Shown here: positions 8,199 through 16,807 of the stretch, piece after piece
Numbering within the stretch: position 1 is the stretch's first letter
Layout of the letters: every line of letters begins with the position of its first letter
Made by a program: the position numbers and the translations under genes
Notes under the pieces: model-generated
Seen by the model: the letters and a program-made list of their open reading frames with translations, nothing else
Told to the model about the DNA's origin: nothing
Databases searched by the model: none
Assembly: GCA_963675925.2 (NCBI GenBank)
Contig: CAXXIB010000002.1
Span: forward strand, 124,001-188,000
Source: CAXXOK01 sp963675925
Lineage (GTDB): Bacteria > Bacillota > Clostridia > Christensenellales > Aristaeellaceae
Length of the DNA stretch: 64,000 bases
Direction of reading: 5' to 3'

Positions 8199-9361
8199 AC
8201 AGTCTTTTCGGCGTCAGCGTTCGTCATTTCGTTGATACCTGTAATCGGTACCCTGCGATAGCTTACAATCAGCAAAACGGAAAATATCGCCGCCAGATAA
8301 TAGGGTACGCGAACATCCTGCCAGTGGAGCAGGGATTGAATCGCCTCAATCAGGATAGGCGAAATAAACTGCCCGAAATAGATCACCGCAGTCGTCATCG
8401 CCATCGCCGCCGTGACATATTCCTTGCTGGCATGCTTTGCAATTTGCGATTGCAGTACGGAAACGATCACACCGATACCTGCGCCAACGCCAAACAACCC
8501 AAGCGTGGATAAGACGACGCTTTTTGTAAAGCTCATCGCCAAAAAAGAAACCACAAACAGCAGCCCGGCATACAGCTGTATATAGTTTCGGGTGAAGTGC
8601 ATAATCCGAGATGCTACAAGCCCTGTCAGAAAAGCCGCAAGATTCATCGTGGACATCAGCACGCCGATCACCGCCGGCGGCACCAACGAAAAATGGGTTG
8701 CGATTATAGAGAAACTTGCAGGAACAACACACAGTACCACCATCACCACAAAAATCGAAAGCAGATACGGTGTAATGTCCTTCATCATCTGTTTTGGAAT
8801 CCCGTTTGTGGTACGCTTAATCTCGGCTTTGGGCAGAAACAAAACGACCAGCACAATAATGATCAAGCCAAGCAGATAGATGGCAAACGTATACCGCCAG
8901 TGAAATGAAATTAGTAGACCGGACAGCAGCGTGCCAATCACCCCACCCAGGTTGTTAAGGGCTACAGAATGGCCGATGAGTTTAGCATGCTCCTTGCCGT
9001 CGATATACAGCGCGATCAGCGCGGTAGACAGCGGCATCACCAGCCCGACACCGGCACCCAGCAGAATGCGGAAGATGAGTATGACATAGATATTATTCAC
9101 AAGCCCGGCTGCGCTCCCCGCCGTAAACAGGATCAGGCCCAGCAGCGCGACCTTCTTGGATTCATATTTTTTAATGATGATATTGACCAGCAGCGACGCT
9201 GCAATGATCGAAAGACCCGGCAGCGTGACGATCAGCTTGATCAAAAGCGGATCTACGTCGCTGAAGTGCTGGGCGATCATACCCAGTGCAGGGCTGACGG
9301 CTGCCGCGGTCAATACCGGGATCAGTGACAGGGACAGTATGGTGAACTTGAGTTTGCGCAT
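8195..9361 (-). CDS. MFS transporter
   Basis: Major-facilitator membrane protein of 388 residues with 12 predicted helices, probably a drug/metabolite antiporter of the DHA1 type. The N-terminal half carries the expected GVGLVMPLSTALIAL and LNNLGGVIGTLLSGLL segments (motif C-like in helix 5). The ribosome site GGGAG lies six bases before the ATG. No partner gene suggests the substrate. Its stop overlaps the end of the Crp/Fnr gene. Confidence 0.85.
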   Translation of the reverse strand: MRKLKFTILSLSLIPVLTAAAVSPALGMIAQHFSDVDPLLIKLIVTLPGLSIIAASLLVNIIIKKYESKKVALLGLILFTAGSAAGLVNNIYVILIFRILLGAGVGLVMPLSTALIALYIDGKEHAKLIGHSVALNNLGGVIGTLLSGLLISFHWRYTFAIYLLGLIIIVLVVLFLPKAEIKRTTNGIPKQMMKDITPYLLSIFVVMVVLCVVPASFSIIATHFSLVPPAVIGVLMSTMNLAAFLTGLVASRIMHFTRNYIQLYAGLLFVVSFLAMSFTKSVVLSTLGLFGVGAGIGVIVSVLQSQIAKHASKEYVTAAMAMTTAVIYFGQFISPILIEAIQSLLHWQDVRVPYYLAAIFSVLLIVSYRRVPITGINEMTNADAEKTV

Positions 9362-9465
9362 GCGTTTCTCCCATCGTTTCCGTAACTATGATCGCGCGTT
9401 CGGTTAAAATAAAGGGCAAGCAGAGCATGAATATACAGGGCTTTTTCACATGCGTCAAGCATAAA

Positions 9466-9498
9466 CAAGCGCCGCCCGATCATCGCGGGCGGCGCTTG
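9466..9498 (-). terminator. Terminator of guaA
   Basis: A perfect 13-bp GC-rich stem (CAAGCGCCGCCCG) with a 7-base loop, followed on the minus strand by TTTAT. It lies about 40 bases after the guaA stop. Confidence 0.8.
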
Positions 9499-9540
9499 CT
9501 ATTGTGTTGCCTGCTGCTCAGCAGTTTAAATGCTTACTGC

Positions 9541-11088
9541 TTATTCCCACTCAATGCTTGCCGGGGGCTTGGTGGTGATATCAAACAGTACACGATTCAC
9601 GCCGTGTACATCGCCTATGATACGAGTGGCAATTTTGCCAAGTACATCGTAGGGAATCTGCGCCACATCGGCGGTCATAAAATCATCGGTCGTCACTGCG
9701 CGGATGGCGATGGCATAGGCGTAGGTGCGCTCGTCCCCCATCACGCCCACGCTGCGCGCACCGGTGAGCACCGTAAAGTACTGCGATATCCCTTTGTCCA
9801 GCCCGGCTTTGGCAATTTCGTCGCGCAGAACATAGTCCGACTGGCGAACGATTTCGACTTTTTCGGGGGTCAGATCGCCAATCACACGAATGGCCAGCCC
9901 CGGACCCGGGAACGGCTGGCGCATGACCAGGCTTTCAGGCAGCCCCAAGGCCAGACCCAGCTTGCGAACCTCGTCCTTAAACAGCATCCGCAGCGGTTCT
10001 ACCAGGCTGGTAAACCCAAGTTCCTTGGGCAGCCCGCCTACGTTGTGGTGGCTTTTAATCACGGCACTGCCTTTGGTGGAACCGGACTCGATCACATCAG
10101 GGTAAATGGTGCCCTGGGCGAAATAATCCAGCTTGCCAAGCTTCCCAGCTTCCTGCTTAAAGACTTCCACAAAGCTTTTGCCGATAATCTTGCGCTTCTG
10201 TTCGGGATCGGTCACGCCTTCGAGTTCGCGGAAAAACAGCTCCGCCGCGTTGGCGTGTACCAGCTTGACGGGAAATGTATTGGAAAAGACTTCTACAACC
10301 TGCTCACTCTCGCCTTGGCGCATAAAGCCGTGGTCCACATACACGCAAGTCAGCCTGTCGCCAATGGCGCGCTGCAACAGTGCCGCCGCGACCGAGGAAT
10401 CCACCCCGCCGCTCAGGCCCAGCAGCACCGTGCCGTGCTCCCCTACCTGCTCGCGAATCTGCCGTACGGCAAGTTCAGCGTAGTTTTCCATGTTCCAGTC
10501 GCCTTGTAAGTGGCAGATTTCATATAAAAAGTTTTTCAGGACTTGCATGCCTTCCTGGGTGTGGGTCACTTCCGGGTGAAACTGTACCCCGTAAATCTGA
10601 CGCTCGTCGTTGGCCATGGCGGCGTTTGGGCAGCAATCGGTATGGGCCAGACTTTCAAAACCATCCGGCAGTCCTACCACCTGGAAGGTGTGGCTCATCC
10701 AGCAGCTGCTTTCATTGCTCATGCCGCCAAGCAGCCCCTCGTCGTGCTTATCCATCATGGTCTGCGTGCGCCCGTACTCGCGCTGCTGGCAAGCCGAGAC
10801 TTTACCATCGAGCAGGTAGGCGGTCAGCTGCATACCATAGCAAATGCCAAGCACCGGAATCCCCAATGAAAGCACACCGCTGTCGCATTTGGGTGCATCC
10901 TCGGCCAATACGCTTGCCGGGCCGCCGGACAGAATTAACCCCTTGGGCTGTTTGTCCAAAATCTCGTCAATCGTTGCGGTATAGGGCAGCACCTCGGAAA
11001 ACACACCGCACTCGCGCACGCGGCGGGCAATAAGTTGGGTATACTGGGCACCAAAATCCAAAATAACGACGCATTCCGGTTTCTGCAT
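9541..11088 (-). CDS. guaA: GMP synthase (glutamine-hydrolysing)
   Basis: Converts XMP to GMP using ATP and glutamine; cytoplasmic, 515 residues, the usual length. The class I glutaminase comes first, with nucleophile loop GICYGMQ and the histidine/glutamate motif FHPEVTHT. It is followed by the PP-loop ATPase domain (LSGGVDSS near residue 230) and the C-terminal dimerisation domain ending in PPASIEWE. The open frame extends 97 codons further upstream, but the ATG at 11088 with AAGGAGG six bases before it is the true start. Transcribed alone and followed by a terminator. With xpt and the nucleoside importer it makes this end of the window purine-oriented. Confidence 0.97.
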   Translation of the reverse strand: MQKPECVVILDFGAQYTQLIARRVRECGVFSEVLPYTATIDEILDKQPKGLILSGGPASVLAEDAPKCDSGVLSLGIPVLGICYGMQLTAYLLDGKVSACQQREYGRTQTMMDKHDEGLLGGMSNESSCWMSHTFQVVGLPDGFESLAHTDCCPNAAMANDERQIYGVQFHPEVTHTQEGMQVLKNFLYEICHLQGDWNMENYAELAVRQIREQVGEHGTVLLGLSGGVDSSVAAALLQRAIGDRLTCVYVDHGFMRQGESEQVVEVFSNTFPVKLVHANAAELFFRELEGVTDPEQKRKIIGKSFVEVFKQEAGKLGKLDYFAQGTIYPDVIESGSTKGSAVIKSHHNVGGLPKELGFTSLVEPLRMLFKDEVRKLGLALGLPESLVMRQPFPGPGLAIRVIGDLTPEKVEIVRQSDYVLRDEIAKAGLDKGISQYFTVLTGARSVGVMGDERTYAYAIAIRAVTTDDFMTADVAQIPYDVLGKIATRIIGDVHGVNRVLFDITTKPPASIEWE

Positions 11089-11185
11089 AAGCGCCTCCTT
11101 CGTGATCCTGAGAATACAATATATTGTGCCACAAACCCGCATAAGTGGCAAGTATACAAGCCAGCAAAGCACAGCAGAACTTTTA

Positions 11186-11214
11186 TTGACGGATAGCAGC
11201 CATACAGGTATAAT
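11186..11214 (+). promoter_or_regulatory. Strong sigma-A-type promoter ahead of the small membrane protein
   Basis: TTGACG, 17-base spacer, TATAAT. The predicted start near 11221 leaves a short leader before the ATG at 11251. It may also drive secDF by read-through. Confidence 0.8.
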
Positions 11215-11250
11215 GTGCACAGTTTTGAAATGCAGAAGGGATGGAAAAGC

Positions 11251-11595
11251 ATGAGCCGCCGCCTGTTTGCTATGATGGTTGTGCTGCTTTGCGCGCTGGG
11301 CGCGTTGCTTTTGCTGTCCGCACTGGTGGATGCACCACAGGCCGAAACTGTTACACCTGCGCAAATGCCGGTCTCTCATACCATGACCGCGTTTGTCAGC
11401 ATGCCGCCCGTACCGGTTTCCGCCAGCGCATTACCTCTCATTGCGTGGCTCCGGATTGCGGCGCTGTTTATGGTGATTGCCACCCTGCTGCCCCGCTTGC
11501 ATTGTACCTGCGACGCCAACGGCCGTGTGTTGCACAATGGCCGCTATGTTCGCAGTTTTTACCCCGTGTTCCGGCAGGATCTCGCCTGCGGCTGA
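11251..11595 (+). CDS. Small membrane protein of unknown function
   Basis: A 114-residue protein with an N-terminal hydrophobic helix (about residues 5-28) and a second around residues 62-80, then a basic, cysteine-containing tail. The ATG at 11251 follows GGGATGG; an ATG at 11230 is possible but would need translation almost at the transcript's 5' end. I recognise no family. It is followed by a rho-independent hairpin and then secD, so it may share regulation with the Sec accessory genes. Confidence 0.55.
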   Translation: MSRRLFAMMVVLLCALGALLLLSALVDAPQAETVTPAQMPVSHTMTAFVSMPPVPVSASALPLIAWLRIAALFMVIATLLPRLHCTCDANGRVLHNGRYVRSFYPVFRQDLACG

Positions 11596-11618
11596 GCAAA
11601 AGCCCCATATTGTAATCT

Positions 11619-11654
11619 AAGAACACGCAAGCTTTGCGTTTCTTGATTTTTTAA
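11619..11654 (+). terminator. Terminator between the small membrane protein and secD
   Basis: AAGAACACGCAA pairs with TTGCGTTTCTT across a short loop and is followed by GATTTTTTAA. It is a good rho-independent terminator that either ends the small gene's transcript or attenuates read-through into secDF. Confidence 0.7.
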
Positions 11655-11687
11655 TGCCCAAAGAAAAGAAAGGAAGAGACATTCAAT

Positions 11688-13061
11688 ATGAAAGTCAGTA
11701 ATCGCCGACGGGTCAAGCTCGGCAAGCGCACATCCTCCATCATCGCGCTGGTCGTTTTACTCGTCGTCACCGTCTTTGCAGGCTATATCGGTCTCAACGG
11801 CATGAACCTGGACAGCCGCGGCCTGCACAAACTGCTTCCCTGGATTCCCCAAACCAACGTAACCAAGGATACCTGGCCCGCATCCATTGCGCTGGGCCTG
11901 GACCTGCAAGGCGGCGTGTTCGTAGAATACGAAGCAACCATGTCCGACGAACTGAAAGCGGAGAATATCAACTTCGATCAGCTTCGTAAAAACACCATGG
12001 AGATTATCTACCGCCGCTTGAGCGAAAAAGGCTATCCCGAAGCTACCGTCTCCGAACTCGGCCCGGCCGGCATCCGCGTGGAAATCCCGGATGTGACCGA
12101 TCCCGCCGCTGTGCTGGATTTGATCGGCTCGCCCGCCAAGCTGGAGTTCCTGGACTATAAAGGCGATGTGTTCCTGGAAGGTAAAGAACTCAAAACAGCC
12201 ACACGCACCATCGACGAAAATTCCAAGCCCGCCATCAGCTTCCAGCTGACCAACGAAGGGGCGAAGATTTTCGGCGACATGACCGCTAAATCCGTCGGTA
12301 AGAAAATTACCATTCAGCTGGATGGCAAAGAGCTGATGAGCCCGTCCGTCAGCAAGCCGATTTACGGCGGCGGCATTATGGTCACCGGTAATTTCACCGA
12401 AGACGAAGCCAACACCTACGCCCTGCAGCTGCAAAGCGGCTCGCTGCCGCTTGATCTTCGCCAGGACAGACTGGATACCGTATCCGCCACCCTGGGTGAC
12501 GATGCACTGGGTTCGTCCGTCAACGCGGCGATCATCGGCATTCTGCTGGTCATGCTGGTCATGATCTGGCGCTACCGCCTCTCCGGTCTGCTGGCCGACT
12601 GGGCGCTGTGCCTGTACATTATTCTACTATTCCTGTTCATCGCAGCCGTCCCTGGCATCCAACTTACCCTGCCGGGTATCGCCGGTATTATTCTGGGTAT
12701 TGGTATGGCGGTTGACGCAAACGTCGTGATCTTCGAGCGCGTCAAGGAAGAAGCGCTTGCCGGCAGGCCCATCCTGCACGCGGTGCGTATCGGCTTTAAA
12801 AACGCCATGAGCGCCGTGGTCGATGCTAACGTCACCACCATTATCGCTGCCATCGTACTATTGTTCTTTGGCACCGGCTCGGTGCAGGGCTTTGCTACCA
12901 CGCTGCTGCTGAGCGTTGTCGCGTCGATGATCACCGCGATCTTCATCACGCGCTTCCTGCTGACCAACACAGCGCGCATTTTCAAAAACAGCAATTTGTA
13001 CATGACTCCGAAAAAACTAAGCGCAAAAACCGCAGTTGCCAACGCAAAGGAGGCGAAGTAA
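11688..13061 (+). CDS. secD: Protein translocase subunit SecD
   Basis: Membrane subunit of the Sec translocase that helps complete protein export, 457 residues. After one N-terminal helix comes the large extracytoplasmic P1 domain with the hallmark LGLDLQGGV near residue 68. Five further helices follow, with the conserved GIAGIILGIGMAVDANVVIFERVKEE region (residues about 325-350). The start at 11688 follows AAAGGAAGAG. secF follows at once, with no gap beyond a stop and start, so the two are an operon; in Bacillus they are often fused but here they are separate. Confidence 0.96.
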   Translation: MKVSNRRRVKLGKRTSSIIALVVLLVVTVFAGYIGLNGMNLDSRGLHKLLPWIPQTNVTKDTWPASIALGLDLQGGVFVEYEATMSDELKAENINFDQLRKNTMEIIYRRLSEKGYPEATVSELGPAGIRVEIPDVTDPAAVLDLIGSPAKLEFLDYKGDVFLEGKELKTATRTIDENSKPAISFQLTNEGAKIFGDMTAKSVGKKITIQLDGKELMSPSVSKPIYGGGIMVTGNFTEDEANTYALQLQSGSLPLDLRQDRLDTVSATLGDDALGSSVNAAIIGILLVMLVMIWRYRLSGLLADWALCLYIILLFLFIAAVPGIQLTLPGIAGIILGIGMAVDANVVIFERVKEEALAGRPILHAVRIGFKNAMSAVVDANVTTIIAAIVLLFFGTGSVQGFATTLLLSVVASMITAIFITRFLLTNTARIFKNSNLYMTPKKLSAKTAVANAKEAK

Positions 13062-13062
13062 G

Positions 13063-13980
13063 ATGGTCATTAAAAATCGTTTGAAAATCTGTGCGATCAT
13101 CTCCGCCGCCATCATGTTGATCGCACTGGTGATGACTTTCCTGGGTTACGGCATCAATTTCGGCATTGACTTTGCCGGTGGCTTGTCCATTGAGTACAAC
13201 ATGAACGAGACCTTTGAGCAAAGCGATGTGGAAACCGCGCTTGCCAACCAGGGTCTGACCGATTTCAAAGTGTCCACCAATGGTGAAAACGGCGAAATCC
13301 TCAGCATCCGTATTCCTAAGCTAAATTCCAATGAAGAAATCCAGGTGCTGCAAGCAGGCCTGGAAGCCGAACTGCTGCAAAGCTACCCCAAGATGGACGT
13401 GGATACCTCCACGGCCAGCTACGTCGGCCCCACCGCAGGCGCAACGCTGATTAAGAACGCTATCTTAAGCGTGCTGATTGCCTCGGCGCTCATGCTGATT
13501 TACATCGCGTTCCGGTTTGACCTGTACTCCGGCATGGCAGCCGTCGTCGGGCTTTTGCACGATGTGTTCATCATGCTATCGTTCATGGTCATCCTGCGCA
13601 ATGTCATTCAGATGAACTCGTCGTTCATCGCCGCGATGCTGACCATCGTCGGTTACTCCATCAACAACACCATCGTCATCTTCGACCGTATCCGTGAAAA
13701 CAACGAAAAACCGGCCTACCACAGTCTGCCGAGATCCGAGATTGTGAATATCTCCATCTCCGAAAGCCTGGGCCGTACGGTCAACACAACGCTGACGACG
13801 CTGATCACCATCATTTCGCTGTATGTGCTGGGTGTTGCCAGCATTCGCGAGTTCAGCCTGCCGATTATCATCGGTATCCTGTCCGGCCTCTACTCGGCCA
13901 ACATGATCAACGGCTATGTATGGGCGAACCTGGTTGAGCGCGGCTCTTCCCGCAAAAAGCTTGCCAAAGCCCGCAAGTAA
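13063..13980 (+). CDS. secF: Protein translocase subunit SecF
   Basis: Partner of SecD in the membrane, 305 residues with six helices. The family marks are FGIDFAGGLSIEY near residue 30, the conserved NNTIVIFDRIREN region around residue 205, and a final helix followed by a basic tail. The ATG at 13063 is chosen because AAAGGAGG lies within the end of secD at the right spacing; the frame is open 27 bases further upstream. A strong terminator follows. Confidence 0.96.
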   Translation: MVIKNRLKICAIISAAIMLIALVMTFLGYGINFGIDFAGGLSIEYNMNETFEQSDVETALANQGLTDFKVSTNGENGEILSIRIPKLNSNEEIQVLQAGLEAELLQSYPKMDVDTSTASYVGPTAGATLIKNAILSVLIASALMLIYIAFRFDLYSGMAAVVGLLHDVFIMLSFMVILRNVIQMNSSFIAAMLTIVGYSINNTIVIFDRIRENNEKPAYHSLPRSEIVNISISESLGRTVNTTLTTLITIISLYVLGVASIREFSLPIIIGILSGLYSANMINGYVWANLVERGSSRKKLAKARK

Positions 13981-13994
13981 CCTAAAACAAAAAG

Positions 13995-14024
13995 CTGCCG
14001 CATGAAAACATGCGGCAGTTTTTT
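13995..14024 (+). terminator. Terminator of secDF
   Basis: A perfect 10-bp stem CTGCCGCATG with an AAAA loop followed by six T. The preceding A-run also makes it usable from the other strand. Confidence 0.9.
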
Positions 14025-14093
14025 GTTTCCAACGTGCATGAGCACTTTGAAAAAAACTCCGAACACTCGGAGCTTTGTCAGTCCTTTTGTTAC

Positions 14094-14336
14094 TTATCCC
14101 TTGGTCAGTTCCCGTACGCACTTTTCGCATACGAGTTTTTCTTTGAAGAGCCGCACGCCCCTGGCATCGTTACAGAACACACAGGCCGGGTGATATTTCT
14201 TCATGATAATCTTATCACCCTCGGTGAATATCTCCAGTGTGTCGTTGATCGCGATACCGAATGTTTTGCGCAACTCGATGGGAATTACGACCCTTCCCAG
14301 ATTGTCCAGCTTTCGTACGATCCCAGTCGATTTCAT
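14094..14336 (-). CDS. AbrB-family transition-state-type regulator
   Basis: An 80-residue DNA-binding protein. The N-terminal 50 residues are an AbrB swapped-hairpin domain (GIVRKLDNLGRVVIPIELRK). The C-terminal part carries CVFCN and CEKC, a probable zinc or structural cysteine pair. The ATG at 14336 is preceded by AAAGGAGG at seven bases; an upstream in-frame codon would place the ribosome site inside the gene. Monocistronic with its own promoter. AbrB proteins control growth-phase genes; targets here are unknown. Confidence 0.88.
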   Translation of the reverse strand: MKSTGIVRKLDNLGRVVIPIELRKTFGIAINDTLEIFTEGDKIIMKKYHPACVFCNDARGVRLFKEKLVCEKCVRELTKG

Positions 14337-14391
14337 ACGCATGCCTCCTTTGGTTACCTCTACTATCAAATAATGGAAGCTTACAGCCCTA

Positions 14392-14420
14392 ATATTACCA
14401 AATTATTCATTTGCTGTCAA
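14392..14420 (-). promoter_or_regulatory. Promoter of the abrB-like gene
   Basis: Minus-strand TTGACA, 17-base spacer, TAATAT, about 55 bases upstream of the start codon. Confidence 0.7.
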
Positions 14421-14497
14421 CGAATATTCTTCAGCGGCATTTATCAAGTTCTTAACAAAGACCTTTTTATGTCAATGACTGCAACGATTATCAGCGT

Positions 14498-14526
14498 TTT
14501 ACGCTCAAATATTTGTAATGTATAAT
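14498..14526 (+). promoter_or_regulatory. Possible upstream second promoter of metG
   Basis: TTTACG, 17-base spacer, perfect TATAAT. It lies 80 bases upstream of the better promoter that directly precedes the T-box. Confidence 0.4.
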
Positions 14527-14577
14527 ATGGCATTACTGGTAAATATTGGGTGCATTCTTGCCCACCGGCCAAGAGCA

Positions 14578-14605
14578 TTGACAAGCGGAGTAAAACCGCT
14601 ATAAT
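14578..14605 (+). promoter_or_regulatory. Promoter of the T-box-metG-tatD transcript
   Basis: TTGACA, 16-base spacer, TATAAT. The predicted start near 14612 is right at the beginning of the T-box leader. Confidence 0.85.
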
Positions 14606-14611
14606 GGAACT

Positions 14612-14830
14612 GCAATGAACGGGAGAGTACCGAAAGCAAACCGCCAAAGAGAGCCGCAGTTGGTGAAAAGCGGTGCGGGACGCCAAGGGAACATGGCCCG
14701 GGAGCATCTCCGCTCGATATCGTAGGGCGGAGCGGCCGGCGCCGTTACATGCCGCAATCAAGCGATAAACAAGGGTGGTACCGCGGGCTGTGCTCGCCCC
14801 TTCCAAACAGGAAGCGGCGGCTTTTTTATT
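14612..14830 (+). ncRNA. Methionine T-box riboswitch leader
   Basis: Leader RNA that reads the charging state of tRNA-Met. Stem I features (GAGAGCCG, the distal loop region) lead to a specifier loop with GGGAACATGGCCC, in which AUG at 14693-14695 is the specifier codon. The T-box core AAGGGTGGTACCGCG is at 14771-14785. It is followed by the competing terminator hairpin CGCC-CTTCC/GGAAG-GGCG (14795-14819) and a T-run at 14822-14827. When uncharged tRNA-Met pairs with both specifier and T-box, the antiterminator forms and metG is transcribed. Confidence 0.95.
14795..14827 (+). terminator. T-box-controlled terminator
   Basis: A 9-10-bp stem with one mismatch, loop AAACA, then C and six T. Its left arm overlaps the region next to the T-box core, so it is exclusive with the antiterminator. 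Confidence 0.88.
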
Positions 14831-14863
14831 ACCAAGAAGCCGCAACATGAAGGAGGCCTATTC

Positions 14864-16807
14864 ATGCCCAAACAGGAGACATTTTACATCACCACGCCAA
14901 TTTACTACCCCAGCGACAATCTGCACATCGGCCATGCCTATTGCAGCGTAGCTGCCGATACCATGGCACGGTATAAAAAGCAGGAAGGCCGGGATGTGTA
15001 TTTCGTTACCGGCACCGACGAGCACGGACAGAAAATTGAACGCAAGGCGATGGATAAAGGCGTAACACCCCAAGCCTATGTGGACGAGATTGTCGCGGGC
15101 ATCAAAAGCTTATGGAAGCTGATGAACGTGGAGTACGATGATTTTATCCGTACCACCGATCAGCGCCACGCCAAGTGCGTGCAGGATATTTTCAAGCAGC
15201 TGTACGAGCAGGGCGACATCTATAAAGGCTCATACGAGGGCTGGTATTGCACCCCGGACGAGACCTTTTTTACCGAGCTGCAGCTGGTAGATGGCAAGTG
15301 CCCGGACTGCGGTCGCCCTGTAGAGCGTACCAAGGAAGAAGCCTACTTCCTGAAATTAAGCAAATATCAGGACTGGCTGATTCAGTATATTGAGGATCAT
15401 CCAGATTTTATCCAGCCCCCGTCGCGCAAAAACGAAATGCTAAATAACTTTTTAAAGCCCGGCCTCAACGACCTGTGCGTCAGCCGCACTACCGTAAAAT
15501 GGGGTATCCCGGTCGACTTTGACCCGGCCCATACCGTGTATGTGTGGGTGGATGCCTTGTCCAACTACATCAGCGTGCTTGGCTACGGCACCGATGACGA
15601 TAGCCTGTACCAGCGCTACTGGCCCGCCGATATTCACCTGGTCGGCAAGGAGATTATCCGCTTTCACACCATCATCTGGCCGATCATCCTGCACGCGCTT
15701 GGCCTGCCCCAGCCCAAGCAGATTTTCGGGCACGGTTGGCTGGTACTGGACGGCATGAAAATGTCCAAGTCGCTTGGCAACGTGGTCGATCCTGTGGTGC
15801 TGTCCAACCGCTATTCCTCCGATGCCATTCGCTATTTCCTCATGCGGGAAATGCCCTTTGGCGCAGATGGCCAGTTCAGCTATGAAGCGCTGCTCAAGCG
15901 TATCAACGCCGATTTGGCCAACGATTTGGGCAACCTGGTCAGCCGTACCATTGCCATGGTAGAAAAATACTTTGATGGCGTTGTGCCAAAGCCGGGTGCA
16001 TATGAAGAGGTGGATTCAAACCTGATCGCGCTGGCTGAGAAAACCCCCAAGACCGTGCAGCAGGAGATGGACGGCCTACAATACTCCGCTGCGCTGTCGC
16101 ACATCTGGGCGCTGATCGGTGAAGCCAACCGCTATATCGACCTGACCACGCCCTGGGTGCTCTTCAAGACCGACGAAGGCAAGCAGCGCTTGCAAACCGT
16201 ACTCTATGTGCTTTGCGAAACGCTGCGCTTTATCGGCGTGCTGATTGCCCCCACCATGCCCAATACCCCGAGCAAGCTGTTTACCCAACTGGGACTACAG
16301 GACGATGCGCTGAAAACGCTTCCGTCTCTGACTGCCTTTGGCAAGCTGCAGCCCGGAACCAAGGTGGAAAAAGGCGAGGCACTGTTCCCCCGCATTGATG
16401 TGGAAAAGGAACTCAAGGATATCATCCCCACACCCAAAGCGGAGCCTGTGGTTAAAGCACCCGAAGCGAAAACCGAAATCAGCATTGATGATTTCCAGAA
16501 AATACAGCTCTGCGTGGCGCAGGTTATCGCCGCCGAAAAACTAGAAAAAAGCGACAAACTGCTCAAGCTCACCCTTTCACTTGGATCAAAAGAGCCGGAG
16601 AGAACCGTGCTCAGCGGTATCGCACAGTTTTATACAGCGGAGGACATGGTCGGGCGGCTCGTCGTACTCGTTAAAAACCTGAAACCCGTTAAGATTCGCG
16701 GCGTGCTTAGCGAGGGCATGATTCTGTGTTCTTCGGATGCAGACGACAAGGTATTGAAGCTCGTCTCGCCGGAAGCCGGTGCACAGGTCGGGGATACCGT
16801 GCGATGA
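14864..16807 (+). CDS. metG: Methionyl-tRNA synthetase
   Basis: Charges tRNA-Met; class I synthetase of 647 residues. Key marks are HIGH (residues 25-28), a metal-binding knuckle with CPDC near residue 145, and KMSKS near residue 298. An anticodon-binding helical domain follows, and a C-terminal OB-fold tRNA-binding domain (about residues 540-647, starting ISIDDFQKIQLCVAQV). This is the dimeric long form. It is regulated by the methionine T-box upstream. Its stop overlaps the start of tatD. Confidence 0.97.
   Translation: MPKQETFYITTPIYYPSDNLHIGHAYCSVAADTMARYKKQEGRDVYFVTGTDEHGQKIERKAMDKGVTPQAYVDEIVAGIKSLWKLMNVEYDDFIRTTDQRHAKCVQDIFKQLYEQGDIYKGSYEGWYCTPDETFFTELQLVDGKCPDCGRPVERTKEEAYFLKLSKYQDWLIQYIEDHPDFIQPPSRKNEMLNNFLKPGLNDLCVSRTTVKWGIPVDFDPAHTVYVWVDALSNYISVLGYGTDDDSLYQRYWPADIHLVGKEIIRFHTIIWPIILHALGLPQPKQIFGHGWLVLDGMKMSKSLGNVVDPVVLSNRYSSDAIRYFLMREMPFGADGQFSYEALLKRINADLANDLGNLVSRTIAMVEKYFDGVVPKPGAYEEVDSNLIALAEKTPKTVQQEMDGLQYSAALSHIWALIGEANRYIDLTTPWVLFKTDEGKQRLQTVLYVLCETLRFIGVLIAPTMPNTPSKLFTQLGLQDDALKTLPSLTAFGKLQPGTKVEKGEALFPRIDVEKELKDIIPTPKAEPVVKAPEAKTEISIDDFQKIQLCVAQVIAAEKLEKSDKLLKLTLSLGSKEPERTVLSGIAQFYTAEDMVGRLVVLVKNLKPVKIRGVLSEGMILCSSDADDKVLKLVSPEAGAQVGDTVR

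Noticed and set aside
9388..10509. 373-codon plus-strand frame opposite guaA
   Set aside because: Starts at the mfs promoter side but runs antisense through the highly conserved GMP synthase; no coding signal of its own.
9541..11379. 612-codon form of GMP synthase
   Set aside because: The extra 97 codons cross the upstream promoter region; the conserved protein begins at MQKPE with AAGGAGG before it.
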